DNA of 64,000 nucleotides from Vulcanimicrobiota bacterium (GCA_003161435.1 PMOS01000020.1:1-64000); one strand, 5' to 3'. Positions 17,673-27,342 are shown, counted from the stretch's first letter. Translations and numbers: made by a program. Notes: generated by a model from the sequence alone, not told the origin.

Positions 17673-18473
17673 ATGGCTGACACGGCAGACGCTCAAATGA
17701 CCGTATCAACGCCGGGTTCGAACCTCGGTCGTCATCTGTTTGGAGTGGCGGCTTTGGCCTTCGGCCTCATCACGCTGGTCTGGCACGACTACAACGATTG
17801 GGATCAACTGCGTCACGTGTTGAACGCTACCGACGGCCCGGTCTTTGTCTACGCCGCGGCTGCCGCCCAGATCTTCGGCGGCGCTGCGATTCAGTTTCGC
17901 CGGACCGCGAAAACCGGCGCTGTCGTCCTAGGCGCGGTGTATCTCGTCTTCGCCTTACTGTACGTGCCACGAATCGTCGCCACACCGCAGATTTACGACC
18001 GCTGGGGCAACTTTTTCGAGCCGTTCTCTCTCGTGACCGGAGCGGCGATCGTCTATGCGCGCTTGTCATCCGCATGGGCACCGGAAACGCTTCATCGGAT
18101 CGCGCGAATTCTTTTTGGTATCTGTGTCGCTTCCTTCACCCTCGAACAGGCATTTTATCTTGACAATACCGCGAGTCTTGTTCCGAAGTGGCTTCCGCCA
18201 AGCGAGACGTTCTGGGCCGTAGCGACGACCGTTGCATTTGCACTCGCCGCCGTGGCGCTTCTTACGAATCGAATGGCACTTCTCGCGACTCGCCTACTGA
18301 CGATGATGATCGTGCTCTTTGGGCTACTCGTGTGGGTGCCGTTGATTCTTTCGGGTCCGCACAGTCATACGAATTGGAGCGAATTCGCCGAAACCTTCGC
18401 GATCGCCGGAGCCGCATGGATTCTCGCGGATCTCCTCGGCGACTATCGGCTCAATGACCATCGCCCGCGATAA
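17673..18473 (+). CDS. Integral membrane protein of unknown function
   Basis: 266 residues with about seven hydrophobic segments: GVAALAFGLITLVWH, FVYAAAAAQIFGGAAI, AVVLGAVYLVFALLYV, a segment near FFEPFSLVTGAAIV, and three more toward the C-terminus. The pattern resembles DoxX-like or DUF-type membrane proteins, but no motif decides it. No SD before ATG 17673; a second ATG is at 17697. Confidence 0.6.
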   Translation: MADTADAQMTVSTPGSNLGRHLFGVAALAFGLITLVWHDYNDWDQLRHVLNATDGPVFVYAAAAAQIFGGAAIQFRRTAKTGAVVLGAVYLVFALLYVPRIVATPQIYDRWGNFFEPFSLVTGAAIVYARLSSAWAPETLHRIARILFGICVASFTLEQAFYLDNTASLVPKWLPPSETFWAVATTVAFALAAVALLTNRMALLATRLLTMMIVLFGLLVWVPLILSGPHSHTNWSEFAETFAIAGAAWILADLLGDYRLNDHRPR

Positions 18474-18594
18474 CGTGACGTGCGCCGCAATGAGGCTCCC
18501 ACAGGTATCTCGGCCACTATTGGAGAACCTAACGGTTTGGTTTAGAATGCCGCCGATGGGTACCGTGCGCGTCGGAAACGTCAGGAACAGCGAA

Positions 18595-19034
18595 ATGCAA
18601 AAACGAAGGATCCCCGCATTGCTACGACAGCAGCCGAACTTCGAGAGGCGGGGAAGCGCGCCCGGTCCGCTGCTAAGACAGCGACAGTCATTGTTGACGC
18701 ACGCTATGCAAAGTCTCAAGATGCGATTGTCGTCCGTCTCAATACCGGCTCGACATTCCTTATCCCGCGGCGGCGACTTCCTGGCTTTGAGAAGATTGCG
18801 CCTGTCGCGTTGCGCAAACCCGAAATTGAAGCACCTGGTAACGCGCTTTGGTTCGATGCGCCGGATATCGGCGTCCGTCTCGAAACGCTGATGATCGCTG
18901 CCGCCGGCGAAGGCATCGTTCGGAGCGCGGCTGCGCAACTCTTGGGCTCGCGCAAGAGCGCACATAAGGCGTCTTCGTCCGCGGCGAACGGAAAGTTAGG
19001 CGGCCGACCGCCAAAGAAGAGTCGGGCCGCTTGA
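18595..19034 (+). pseudogene. DUF2442 protein, frameshifted at an A5 run
   Basis: The long frame ending at TGA 19034 has no start codon after its upstream stop, but encodes a full DUF2442-like protein: TAAELREAGKRARSAAKTA, VIVDARYAKSQDAIVVRL, STFLIPRRRLPGFEKIAP, FDAPDIGVRLETLM and a C-terminal GGRPPKKSRAA. An ATG at 18595 lies in another frame, joined to it by the run of five A at 18599-18603; one more A gives a continuous protein starting MQKTKDPRIATT. DUF2442 proteins are small and often found with DUF4160 in toxin-antitoxin-like pairs; no partner is seen. Slippage at the run, a sequencing error or real decay are all possible. Confidence 0.7.
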
Positions 19035-19061
19035 CCAGCGCGACCTCGCGCGTCCCTTAGC

Positions 19062-19448
19062 GTGGAAAGCATTACACTCAACCGTCCGGTCGGACCCGCC
19101 GAACTCGAGTTGATTCGTGCGTCTGGATGGAAGCGGTTCCCGCCGCGTTTGCCGGGGCAGCCCATCTTCTATCCCGTCGAGAACGAAGCGTATGCGCGGC
19201 AGATCGCTCGCGACTGGAACGTCAAGAGCGACGGGGAAGGCCACGTGCTTCGATTCAGCGTGCAGGCCGACTTCCTCCAGCGTTACCCGGTGCAGCAGGT
19301 GGGCAACGCTACGCATCGGGAGCGATGGATTCCAGCTGACGAGCTCGACGAATTCAACGATCACATCGTCGGGGAAATCGAGGTGATCGTGTCATACCGA
19401 GCTGACGCGGGGTTCAGCGCGACGCGTTGGGATCGAGAACCACTTTGA
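19062..19448 (+). CDS. Conserved hypothetical protein (often named ADP-ribosylation/crystallin J1)
   Basis: 128 residues, GTG start. The sequence LNRPVGPAELELIRASGW, FPPRLPGQPIFYPV, IARDWNVKSD, RYPVQQVG and ERWIPADELDEFNDHIVGEI fits a widespread family carrying that automatic name; it is not the same as ADP-ribosylglycohydrolase and its role is unknown. The last 15 residues or so (after VIVSYR) are encoded by the antisense of an alcohol dehydrogenase remnant, so the natural C-terminus has probably been replaced by a rearrangement. Confidence 0.75.
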   Translation: MESITLNRPVGPAELELIRASGWKRFPPRLPGQPIFYPVENEAYARQIARDWNVKSDGEGHVLRFSVQADFLQRYPVQQVGNATHRERWIPADELDEFNDHIVGEIEVIVSYRADAGFSATRWDREPL

Positions 19449-19526
19449 TGTAGCCGTTGCCGCGCGCGTCGAACTTGGCGAAGGCGTCCGCAGCATCGAT
19501 CAGGGGCAGACGATAGGAGACGATTC
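19410..19526 (-). pseudogene. 3' remnant of an alcohol dehydrogenase gene (copy of 20848-20964)
   Basis: 117 bp match 20848-20964 in the same orientation with 9 mismatches and no gap by direct reading. On the minus strand it encodes the last 37 residues of the dehydrogenase, RIVSYRLPLIDAADAFAKFD and GYIKVVLDPNASR, followed by its stop (19416-19414). Similarity ends abruptly at 19526. Most differences are silent or conservative, so this is a diverged homologue rather than a fresh copy. Confidence 0.8.
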
Positions 19527-19581
19527 TTGCGCAGCGAGGACGTGTAGAGAACCACGTCTCAGCCGAAGACCCTTGCCGGCA

Positions 19582-20085
19582 CTAGCCGACCGTCACGACC
19601 GCGTGACCCCAGGCGTCCTGCGCCGTGTCCTGCTGAAAGATGGTGGCGGTATCGACCGCGATGTCTTTTCCGGCGCGGCGCACGGCGTAGCGGTCCATCG
19701 CGCGATCCGGACGGCCCTGGATGAGTTCCCCATCGGGTTGAAAGAGCGCGTCGTGCCGCGGACAATGGAATTCCCTGGAATCGGGCAGCCATTCGAGCGT
19801 CGTCGTCGCGCGATGCGGGCAGATGACGGAAAAGGCATAGACCGCATTCTTCACTCGCGCGAGGATCACGCCGTTTCTCGCATCGATCAGCGCACCATCC
19901 TTGGCCGGAACCGCGTACATAAGCACTTTCCCGCTCGAGCTCATCGGCGCGATGGAACCAACCGATTGCGCGAGGGCCGGTTCCGCGAGAAGCGCAGTAC
20001 CCGCGAGTCCCGCCAACGCGGTCAAGGCGGTGGAGCGCAGAAAGCGCGCGCGGTCGAGCGGGCACCCTCCCTCGCATGGTCGCAT
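19582..20085 (-). CDS. Rieske [2Fe-2S] protein with Tat-like leader
   Basis: 167 residues from ATG 20085. Cluster ligands: CPHR (Cys-x-His) and CPRHD (Cys-x-x-His), separated by 15 or so residues, as in Rieske ferredoxin-type domains. The N-terminus MRPCEGGCPLDRARFLRSTA, then a hydrophobic Ala/Leu stretch, looks like a Tat signal or anchor with a single-Arg-pair variant. The start overlaps the stop of the membrane protein upstream by one base (TGATG), so the two are coupled and likely form a membrane electron-transfer pair. Partner oxidase or reductase not visible. Confidence 0.82.
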   Translation of the reverse strand: MRPCEGGCPLDRARFLRSTALTALAGLAGTALLAEPALAQSVGSIAPMSSSGKVLMYAVPAKDGALIDARNGVILARVKNAVYAFSVICPHRATTTLEWLPDSREFHCPRHDALFQPDGELIQGRPDRAMDRYAVRRAGKDIAVDTATIFQQDTAQDAWGHAVVTVG

Positions 20086-20603
20086 CACTTTGAGAGTGTG
20101 AGCACGATGCTCACCAGCACGATGGATCCCCACAAGACCGCGCTCACGATCGAACTCGTCCCGATTCGCCTCCAGGCGATCGCCGCTTCGCCCGTCGAAG
20201 CGACGCGCAACGTTCCTTCCGCGGAGGTCATGACCAGAGCGTTCGCAAGCAACATGGCGATGAGCGACATCTTGATCCAGAACGGCACCGACACGATGTA
20301 CGTCTTGACATCGGCCGCAAACAGCGCGAGTCCGCTGAGCATACAAATCGCAAGTGCCACGACTATAGTGCGGTGCACCGCATGCAGTTCCGAAAAATGA
20401 TGCTCGCGGATGGCTGCGGTCCAGCGATTGGCACGCAAGGTCCCTCGATCGTGCGCGATGGCGAGCCCGCCCGCAACCAGCATGGAAAGGACGTGCGTCC
20501 CGACGACGGCCATCTCGAGCGTCGCCGAATGGCTAAAGAGCGACCGCCAGGGGCCGGTAAATCCCACGAGGTCGCGGACCATGATGGTGCTTTCCCAGAG
20601 CAT
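20085..20603 (-). CDS. Integral membrane protein coupled to the Rieske protein
   Basis: 172 residues with four or five membrane segments (THVLSMLVAGGLAIAHD, TIVVALAICMLSGLALFA, VPFWIKMSLIAMLLANALVM, SAVLWGSIVLVSIVLTL). His residues in HHFSELHAVHR lie at a membrane edge and could bind haem or metal, but no cytochrome b family is recognised. Start 20603 listed; ATG 20582 has a better SD (GGGAAAG). The following Rieske gene overlaps by one base. Confidence 0.68.
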   Translation of the reverse strand: MLWESTIMVRDLVGFTGPWRSLFSHSATLEMAVVGTHVLSMLVAGGLAIAHDRGTLRANRWTAAIREHHFSELHAVHRTIVVALAICMLSGLALFAADVKTYIVSVPFWIKMSLIAMLLANALVMTSAEGTLRVASTGEAAIAWRRIGTSSIVSAVLWGSIVLVSIVLTLSK

Positions 20604-20851
20604 GCATCAAGGATCGCAGGCGGCCCTGACAATTTCCTGACGTTTGGATGAACGGACGGTGAGGCGTACGTGAAAAAGCCATGAGACGCGTGAGCGGGGG
20701 TTTCGAGGCGGTCGATTTCACGCAGCCAGTAGGCCGCGGACGTACGCGTCGCTCCCTGCGCCCCTACTGGACAGGTGTACAAGGTGACGTCCACGCGCGC
20801 CCGCGCGGCAACTTCTTCCCACCTGAGAGCCGGCTACCATGAGGGCAGGGC

Positions 20852-22045
20852 TCAGCGCGACGCAATAGGATCGAGAACCACTTTGATGTAGCCGTCGCTG
20901 CGCGCGTCGAACTTGGCGAAGGCGTCGGCAGCGTCGATCAGGGGCAGACGATGGGAGACGATTCGGCCGGGTTTCAGCGTTCCGCGCACGATCGCGTCGC
21001 GCAGGATGTCGTCGTAGCGCTTGTCGTGGTCGCGCCCCATGCCGACGTTGACACCTTTCTTGAAGAGCGTTCCCCACGGGATGAGGTACTCGCCCCGTCG
21101 CGCCGATTCGGTCGTTGCGTGCGGATCTTGGTCGAGAAAGACGCCGATGATCGCGAGGCGGCCGTTCGGCGCGATCAGACGCGCGAGGTCTGCGATGACC
21201 GCATCGGGATTCTCGACGGCGTAGTCGCGCCGATCGCGCGCTTGAAAGCCGATCGCGTCGATCGCGACCGTGACGCCGAGGTTCGCCTCCTCGCCGCGCC
21301 AGGCGACTCCCCGTCGTTCGCGCGCGAGCTCTTCCAAGATGCGTTCGACGGGATCGCCCTCGCGCATGTCGATCGGCTGCGCGCCCAGCTCGCCGGCCTT
21401 GTCGAGGCGCGCCGGAACGGCGTCGACGACGAAGACCTTGCTAGCACCGCGCATGAAGGCGCACATCGCGGTGAGCAGGCCGACCGCCCCCGCGCCGTAG
21501 ATCGCGACGATATCCCCGGGCCGGACACGTGCCAGCTCCGTCGCATGATACGCCGTCGGGAGCGCATCGGCGAGCAAAACGAAGTCGTGCTCCCAGCGAT
21601 CCCCGGGCTCGCCCGGCAGCCGCACGCAATTCGCGTCGCCGAACGGAACCCGCAGCCGTTCGGCCTGCGCGCCGGCGTAGCCGCCCATCCCCGGATAGCC
21701 GTATGCCGCGCCCCATTTGCCGGGATTGGTCGTCAAGCACGAGCCGGAGTAGCCGTGCCAACAATTCGGACAGAAACCGCAGCAGATGTGGGTCGGCACG
21801 GTGACACGGTCACCGACGCGGACGTTCACCACGGCGTCGCCGACACGCTCGACGACGCCCAGCGGCTCGTGCCCGATGACGATGCGCGATCCGTCACCGA
21901 GTCGCCCCTCGTAGATGTGCAGATCGGTGCCGCAGATCGCGCTCGACGTCACTCGCAGCAGCACGTCGGTCTGCGCTTGCAGCTCCGGTTCCGGGACCGC
22001 CTCGACGCTAATCTTGCGGGGTTCGTTCAACACGACAGCTTGCAC
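20852..22045 (-). CDS. Zinc-dependent alcohol dehydrogenase, glutathione-independent formaldehyde dehydrogenase-like
   Basis: 397 residues from GTG 22045 (AGGTAC upstream); the open frame reaching to 23539 is only a shadow over the next two genes. Catalytic zinc site ICGTDLHIYEGR and GHEPLGVVERVGD; structural zinc region CCGFCPNCWHGYSGSC; NAD site YGAGAVGLLTAM. The long insert around PGDRWEHDFVLLADALPTAY and the FQARDRRDYAVENPDAVI block are found in FdhA-type formaldehyde/aldehyde dehydrogenases. It oxidises an alcohol or formaldehyde with NAD; substrate inferred. Last of three same-strand genes (23478-20852). Its 3' end is duplicated at 19410-19526. Confidence 0.88.
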   Translation of the reverse strand: MQAVVLNEPRKISVEAVPEPELQAQTDVLLRVTSSAICGTDLHIYEGRLGDGSRIVIGHEPLGVVERVGDAVVNVRVGDRVTVPTHICCGFCPNCWHGYSGSCLTTNPGKWGAAYGYPGMGGYAGAQAERLRVPFGDANCVRLPGEPGDRWEHDFVLLADALPTAYHATELARVRPGDIVAIYGAGAVGLLTAMCAFMRGASKVFVVDAVPARLDKAGELGAQPIDMREGDPVERILEELARERRGVAWRGEEANLGVTVAIDAIGFQARDRRDYAVENPDAVIADLARLIAPNGRLAIIGVFLDQDPHATTESARRGEYLIPWGTLFKKGVNVGMGRDHDKRYDDILRDAIVRGTLKPGRIVSHRLPLIDAADAFAKFDARSDGYIKVVLDPIASR

Positions 22046-22056
22046 GAGATGTACCT

Positions 22057-23475
22057 CTAGGGCGCGCTGCGCAGCCGCGTCGTGAGGAACGATGTGATGC
22101 GCTGGATCGACGCGCGGACTGTGGCGGGCGGAGTCTCGACGACGCCGGCGTCGAAGCGATGCCCCACGTTCGGATAGACCACGAGCTCGACGGAGCTGCC
22201 GACCAGGCGCGCACTCTGAGCGAGTGCTTCGCAGGCAGGGGCCGATACGGTGGTGTCGTCTGCGCCGACTTGGAGGAGCACCGGAACCGTGGTGCGATAC
22301 CCGATGGCGGCGCTGGGCGCGGGCGTGCCGCCGGGCCAATCCCCATAGGCGAGTTGACAGTAGCCGTAGTCGACGACCGCCAACGCGAACGGGGGACGAG
22401 CGTCGAGCCCGAAGGGTGGCGGCGTCGACGGGGCGTGCGCGTCCTGAACGATCGCCGCGAAGATCGCCGTTCCGCCACTCGAGCGCCCGAGCAGGCCGAT
22501 GGAGGGCGACAGGACGAACGGCTGCGCGGCGAGATAGGCACGTGCGTCGAGCAGGTCGCGCGCGCGCACCGTGCGCGCGTCGATCCGCCAGTGGTTCTTC
22601 CACGACGAACGGCGCGACAGGTAGCTGTCGACGATCAGCGATGCGTAGCCCAGATCGCGCAGGCGCCGTGCCCAGGGGCGTTCCCAAAACGGAAAGCCTT
22701 CGATGCCGGCGGTGCCCGGCGAGATGACGATCGCCGGCGCGCTCGCTCCGCCGGCGGGCAGCGTGAGCTCGCCGGTCAACGTCGTGCCCGGCTGCGAGGA
22801 GGGAAAGGAAACGTTGGCATACTGCGCGTTCTGCGCGATGAACGACTGAACGCCGGCGAAGGCGTCGTCGGTCGTGTAGCTGACGAAGTATTCGTGCTCG
22901 TACGAATCGCGCGCCAGATCGCGGCATTGCGTTTGGCCGCCGACGATCAGCAACGGCGTCGGTGTGCGATACAGTCCACGTAGCGCCGCGTTGCCCCCGT
23001 GCGGTGCGCCGGTCGAACCGGTACTGCCCTGCCCCGCGAGCGAGCGGCCGACCCAATCTCCGTAGCGGCGCGCGCACGTTGGACCGAACGCCACGGCGGA
23101 ACGGAAGGCGGGCGGTCGCGCGACGGCGAGGTCGTAGCGCTCGACGATCGTCGCGAGGACGCTCGACGCACCGCTCCCGTACCCAACGACCGCGACGTCG
23201 TCGCTTCGCACCGACGGCCGGCGCTCGAGGGCGGCGGCGGCGGCGAGAGGGTCGTGCGTCACGGTGAGCGTCGCGTAGCCGGCTCGTTGGAGGTCGCGGG
23301 CCATCGTGCGACTCGGCGCCGACGCCGCGGCGGCGTCGGGATCGAGGATGACGACTCCGGGCATGCCTCGAGCGCCGAGCGCGCTCTGGCTGCGCGCCGG
23401 GACGGTCGTGGAGCAGAGTGCGAGCACCACGATCGCCGAGCAGCATGCGGTGCGGAGGGCGCCCCAAGCCCGCAT
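22057..23475 (-). CDS. Secreted alpha/beta hydrolase (dienelactone hydrolase-like)
   Basis: 472 residues from ATG 23475. Signal peptide: MRAWGALRTACCSAIVVLAL, with cleavage near ARS. The N-terminal half contains a hydrolase-like VAVVGYGSGASSVLAT element; the C-terminal half is a complete dienelactone-hydrolase-type fold with nucleophile Ser in IGLLGRSSGGTAI and catalytic His in VVYPNVGHRFD. Two hydrolase-like halves in one chain are unusual. The start lies 2 nt after the stop of the dehydrogenase upstream (translational coupling). Periplasmic; substrate unknown. Confidence 0.78.
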   Translation of the reverse strand: MRAWGALRTACCSAIVVLALCSTTVPARSQSALGARGMPGVVILDPDAAAASAPSRTMARDLQRAGYATLTVTHDPLAAAAALERRPSVRSDDVAVVGYGSGASSVLATIVERYDLAVARPPAFRSAVAFGPTCARRYGDWVGRSLAGQGSTGSTGAPHGGNAALRGLYRTPTPLLIVGGQTQCRDLARDSYEHEYFVSYTTDDAFAGVQSFIAQNAQYANVSFPSSQPGTTLTGELTLPAGGASAPAIVISPGTAGIEGFPFWERPWARRLRDLGYASLIVDSYLSRRSSWKNHWRIDARTVRARDLLDARAYLAAQPFVLSPSIGLLGRSSGGTAIFAAIVQDAHAPSTPPPFGLDARPPFALAVVDYGYCQLAYGDWPGGTPAPSAAIGYRTTVPVLLQVGADDTTVSAPACEALAQSARLVGSSVELVVYPNVGHRFDAGVVETPPATVRASIQRITSFLTTRLRSAP

Positions 23476-23477
23476 GT

Positions 23478-24341
23478 CTATTGCAGCTGGAGGTACGCGC
23501 CGGCGACGTCGCGGTCGCCGAGACCGGCGCGCAGAGCATCGTCCCATTGTCCGCCGATCGTCTTCACGATCGGCAGGCTCCGCTTCGCGCCCGCCGCGGC
23601 GTCGAGCGCGAGGTGCAGATCCTTCGTCGCCAGCGCGAGCGAGAACTCGGGATCGAACGTCTCGTGCTCGATCTTGCCGAGCTTCGCGAGCGCCCATGGC
23701 GCACTGAGTGCGGTGCTCCCGAGGCAGTCGGACAAATCGTCGAGCGAGACGCCGAGCGATTGCGCCAGCGCCGCCGTCTCGGCGATCCCTTCGCCGAGGA
23801 TTGCGAGCCACGTGTTGAGGACCATCTTCATGCGCGAGCCGCTTCCGGCGCGCTCCCAGCGCATTGTCTTCTGACCGAGCGCGGCGAAAACCGGCGCCAA
23901 CGCGTCGAGCACCGCGGCGGGGCCCGACGCAAGGATCAGCAGCTTTCCCTGTTCCGCAGGTCCCTTCGATCCCGAGACGGGAGCATCGACGAACGCGACG
24001 TCGGGGCGGAGCTGCTGCGCGAGCGCCATCGCGCGCTCGGTTCCTTCGACCCCGATCGTGCTCATCTGCAACCAGATGCTGTCGGCGCGCATCGCCGGGA
24101 GCGCGCGCGGCATCGTCTCTTCGAGCGACGCGATCGTCGGGACCATCGTCAGCACGACGCCGGCGTCGCGGACGGCGTCTTCGGGCGTGCGGGCGGCCTC
24201 GGCGCCGGCATCGGCAAGCCGCGCCGCAGCGGGATAGGAGACATCCCAGGCCCGCACGTGCATCCCGGCTCCGAGCAGTCGTCGCGCAAACGCGGATCCC
24301 ATCGTTCCGGTGCCGAGCACCGCGATTGTTTCTTTTGCCAT
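23478..24341 (-). CDS. NAD(P)-dependent 3-hydroxyisobutyrate dehydrogenase-family oxidoreductase
   Basis: 287 residues from ATG 24341 (GAGGAAC 8 nt upstream). Rossmann motif IAVLGTGTMGSAFARRLL; substrate motif FVDAPVSGSKGPAEQGKL; catalytic Lys in RMKMVLNTW (KxxxN). The family reduces or oxidises beta-hydroxyacids, with cofactor NAD or NADP. First gene of an apparent three-gene unit with the hydrolase and the alcohol dehydrogenase. Substrate not deducible. Confidence 0.88.
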   Translation of the reverse strand: MAKETIAVLGTGTMGSAFARRLLGAGMHVRAWDVSYPAAARLADAGAEAARTPEDAVRDAGVVLTMVPTIASLEETMPRALPAMRADSIWLQMSTIGVEGTERAMALAQQLRPDVAFVDAPVSGSKGPAEQGKLLILASGPAAVLDALAPVFAALGQKTMRWERAGSGSRMKMVLNTWLAILGEGIAETAALAQSLGVSLDDLSDCLGSTALSAPWALAKLGKIEHETFDPEFSLALATKDLHLALDAAAGAKRSLPIVKTIGGQWDDALRAGLGDRDVAGAYLQLQ

Positions 24342-24486
24342 CACATGTTCCTCAGTTGCAGCGAAGGTGAGCGGTACTCCCGATATAACGGCCCGATCCA
24401 GAGACTCGCCGGAGAGGGTTAGGTATACCCGCCGCAATCGGGATTCAATATCAGACGGGCGCAGCAACCAGGCACTGGACGTGCGG

Positions 24487-26820
24487 TTAGACTTTCGCGC
24501 TTCTCAAGCGCAGCGCGTTGGTAATCACCGAGACCGAGCTGAACGACATCGCTGCCGCCGCGATCATCGGCGAGAGCAGGATGCCGAACGCCGGGTAGAG
24601 CACGCCGGCGGCGATCGGAATCCCCAGCGCGTTGTACGCGAAGGCGAAGAAGAGGTTCTCCCGGATGTTGTGCATCGTCGCCTGGCTCAAGTGCCGCGCA
24701 CGAACGATCCCGCGGAGGTCGCCCTTGACGAGCGTGACGCCGGCGCTTTCCATCGCGACGTCCGTCCCGGTGCCCATCGCGATACCGACCTGCGCTTGAG
24801 CGAGCGCCGGCGCGTCATTGATCCCATCCCCGGCCATCGCGACGAATCGGCCCTCGGACTGAAGTCGTTTCACGGTTTGGGCCTTCTGGTCCGGCAGTAC
24901 GTCGGCCACGACCTCGTCGATGGCGAGCTTTCGGGCCACCGCGTTGGCCGTCGTTTGGTGATCTCCCGTCAACATCACGATGCGCATCCCCGCAGCATGG
25001 ATCGCTCGGATCGCCGCCGGGGTCGTCTCTTTGATAGGGTCCGCCACTGCGACGAGGCCGAAGATGGCCCCGTCCGCGGCAACGAACATGACCGTCTTCC
25101 CTTCGGCGCGGAGACTCTCGGCGCGAGGCACGAGTCGCGTGAGGTCGATGTTGAGCGCACCCATCAGTGCGGCGTTCCCAAGTGCCACGTCTTGCTCACC
25201 GATCCGTCCACGCACGCCTTGGCCCGGGATCGCTTCGAAGCCGCTGACCGGCGCAAGTACCGTACCGTGCTCCTGGCCGCCTTTCAGGATCGCCTCTGCG
25301 AGGGGGTGTTCGCTGCCGCGTTCGAGCGACGCCGCAAGCTGCAGGATCGTCGCGTCGCTTTGGCCATCGACGGCAACGATATCTTGCAAGCGAGGACGGC
25401 CTTCCGTGAGGGTGCCGGTCTTGTCGACCACCAGCGTATCGACGCGCCGCAGCGTCTCGATCGCTTCGGCATTCTTGAACAGCACGCCGAACGTCGCGCC
25501 TTTGCCCATCGCGACCATGATCGACATCGGCGTCGCGAGACCGAGCGCGCACGGGCAGGCGATGATGAGGACCGAGACGGCGTTGACGATCGCATAGGCG
25601 AGTGCCGGCCGCGGCCCCGCGATGAGCCACGCGACGAACGTGATGACGGCGATCGTTATCACCGCCGGGACGAAGTAGGCGGAGACCTGGTCGGCGAGCT
25701 TCTGGATCGGGGCTCGACTCCGGCTCGCTTCGCCCACCATGTGCACGATCTGCGCGAGGAGCGTGTCGCTCCCTACGCGCTGCGCCTCCATCACGACGGT
25801 TCCGTTCTCATTGACCGTCGCACCGATGACGCGATCGCCGGCGGTCTTCTCGACCGGGATCGGCTCCCCGGTGATCATCGACTCGTCGAGCGACGAAACG
25901 CCCTCGACGACGACGCCGTCCACCGGAACCTTCTCGCCGGGCCGAACGCGGAGACGATCACCCACGCGAACGTCTTCGAGTGGAACGTCCTCTTCCGAGC
26001 CGTCCTGACGCACGAGGCGCGCGGTCTTTGGGGCAAGCTCGAGGAGGGAGCGAATCGCCGCGTTGGTTTGGCTGCGTGCTCGCCGTTCGAGGACTTGCCC
26101 GAGGAGCACGAGCGTCGTGATGACCGCCGCCGCCTCGAAGTAGACTGCCGGTACGCCTGCGTCCATCCGGAACGATGGAGGAAAGATGCCGGGCGCGAGT
26201 ACCGCGACCAGACTGTAAGCGTACGCGACGCCGACGCCCAGACCGATGAGCGTGAACATGTTGAGGCTGCGCAGGATCATCGAGTTCCAGGCCCGCGCGA
26301 AAAACGGCCAGCCGCCCCATAAGACGACCGGTGTGCTCAAGGTGAGTTCGAGCCAAAGCGTGAGCGTCGTAGGGATGCGACCGCGTAACGCCGGCACGTA
26401 GTCGCTCATCGACAGGATGAGCACCGGCACCGCCAACGCGAGACTCACCCAAAAGCGCCGCGTCATGTCGACGAGTTCCGAATTCTCATCGTCCGTGCCG
26501 ATGCCGCGCGCCTCGAGAGGCATCCCGCAGATCGGGCATGCACCGGGTTTCGACCGAACGATCTCGGGATGCATGGGGCAAGTCCAACCGGTCTGCTTTG
26601 CCGCAAGTTCTGGCTCGAACGCGAGCGACGCGACGGGTGCCGACAGCTGAGCGGGCGCTAAGACCGCCACGCGTGAGTGCGATCTTGTCCGGCAGATGCT
26701 CCGATCGATGCGCTTCTTCAAGCGGCCGACCGACAGTTTGCACCTCATCAGAAAGAGTGTTGTGCTCTTACGCAAAGCCATGCTGGCCGGCGCCGTTTGG
26801 GAGACGCTAATGTCCGCCAT
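24487..26820 (-). CDS. copA: Copper-exporting P-type ATPase (P1B-1)
   Basis: 777 residues from ATG 26820 (AGAGGA upstream). The N-terminus has, instead of CxxC heavy-metal domains, a [19 protein letters not shown] metal-binding motif near residues 80-105. P1B-1 marks: [10 protein letters not shown] in TM6, N(x6)YN(x4)P in [14 protein letters not shown] and MSFSS in the last helix, which select Cu(+). Phosphorylation site DKTGTLT, nucleotide domain HPLAEAI, hinge [11 protein letters not shown]. Exports copper across the inner membrane. Alone on its strand; the divergent Met/Gly-rich membrane protein may be related. Confidence 0.93.
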   Translation of the reverse strand: MADISVSQTAPASMALRKSTTLFLMRCKLSVGRLKKRIDRSICRTRSHSRVAVLAPAQLSAPVASLAFEPELAAKQTGWTCPMHPEIVRSKPGACPICGMPLEARGIGTDDENSELVDMTRRFWVSLALAVPVLILSMSDYVPALRGRIPTTLTLWLELTLSTPVVLWGGWPFFARAWNSMILRSLNMFTLIGLGVGVAYAYSLVAVLAPGIFPPSFRMDAGVPAVYFEAAAVITTLVLLGQVLERRARSQTNAAIRSLLELAPKTARLVRQDGSEEDVPLEDVRVGDRLRVRPGEKVPVDGVVVEGVSSLDESMITGEPIPVEKTAGDRVIGATVNENGTVVMEAQRVGSDTLLAQIVHMVGEASRSRAPIQKLADQVSAYFVPAVITIAVITFVAWLIAGPRPALAYAIVNAVSVLIIACPCALGLATPMSIMVAMGKGATFGVLFKNAEAIETLRRVDTLVVDKTGTLTEGRPRLQDIVAVDGQSDATILQLAASLERGSEHPLAEAILKGGQEHGTVLAPVSGFEAIPGQGVRGRIGEQDVALGNAALMGALNIDLTRLVPRAESLRAEGKTVMFVAADGAIFGLVAVADPIKETTPAAIRAIHAAGMRIVMLTGDHQTTANAVARKLAIDEVVADVLPDQKAQTVKRLQSEGRFVAMAGDGINDAPALAQAQVGIAMGTGTDVAMESAGVTLVKGDLRGIVRARHLSQATMHNIRENLFFAFAYNALGIPIAAGVLYPAFGILLSPMIAAAAMSFSSVSVITNALRLRSAKV

Positions 26821-27008
26821 GGGGTCCTCTAATCCAGGCACGGGAGCGACCTTTCGGAGACGCGATCTGCCTTGCGGACAGTCTACGACGGGCTGTAAGA
26901 CAGAGTCGCGAAGAACCTGGGAAAGCTTTTGCCCGGTCCTTCCGCTTCCGTTCCTAAGAATGGGGGAACGCCGGGGAGACAATAGACCTCAGAAAGCGAG
27001 AAAACCCA

Positions 27009-27326
27009 ATGCGCAATGTTTCCGCCACACTGCAGCCCGCCGCGTTCGCGGTCGCGGGAGGCGTCGCCGCGATCGCGCTAATGATCTTCGGCAGCCTTGG
27101 CATGATGGGCGCCGGATCCATGATGGGCGGATGGATGATGGGCGGATACGGTCAGGGACCGGCCGGCTACCACATGGGATTTGGGAGCGGCCTCTTCATG
27201 CTTGTGTGGGCATTCGTCGGCGGCGCGCTTGCCGGCTGGGTCCTTGCGACCGTCTACAACCGCGTCGCATCCGGACAGCGCGACAATTCCGATGCCGTTT
27301 CAGGCGGACCACTCACGAACCGCTGA
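27009..27326 (+). CDS. Small Met/Gly-rich membrane protein next to the copper ATPase
   Basis: 105 residues. Two hydrophobic helices (AVAGGVAAIALMIFGSLGMM and GLFMLVWAFVGGALAGWVLA) are joined by a GSMMGGWMMGGYGQGP loop. Such methionine-rich loops can bind Cu(+) or Ag(+). Divergent from the copper ATPase with a 188-bp shared promoter region, so a role in copper handling is suggested by context; no family function is known. Confidence 0.65.
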   Translation: MRNVSATLQPAAFAVAGGVAAIALMIFGSLGMMGAGSMMGGWMMGGYGQGPAGYHMGFGSGLFMLVWAFVGGALAGWVLATVYNRVASGQRDNSDAVSGGPLTNR

Positions 27327-27342
27327 GCATGGGCGTCAGCGG
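27320..27342 (+). terminator. Possible terminator hairpin
   Basis: Inverted repeat CCGCTGA (27320-27326) / TCAGCGG (27336-27342) with a 9-nt loop, beginning inside the stop codon of the small membrane protein. No T run follows, so this is a weak candidate. Confidence 0.3.

Noticed and set aside
17705-17725. GGTTCGAACC resembling a tRNA T-arm
   Set aside because: It lies inside the membrane protein gene at 17673 and no acceptor, D or anticodon arms fold around it.
24310-26322. 670-codon open frame on the plus strand
   Set aside because: It is antisense to the copper ATPase, full of Arg, Asp and His, and has no domain. GC-rich third positions keep antisense frames open.
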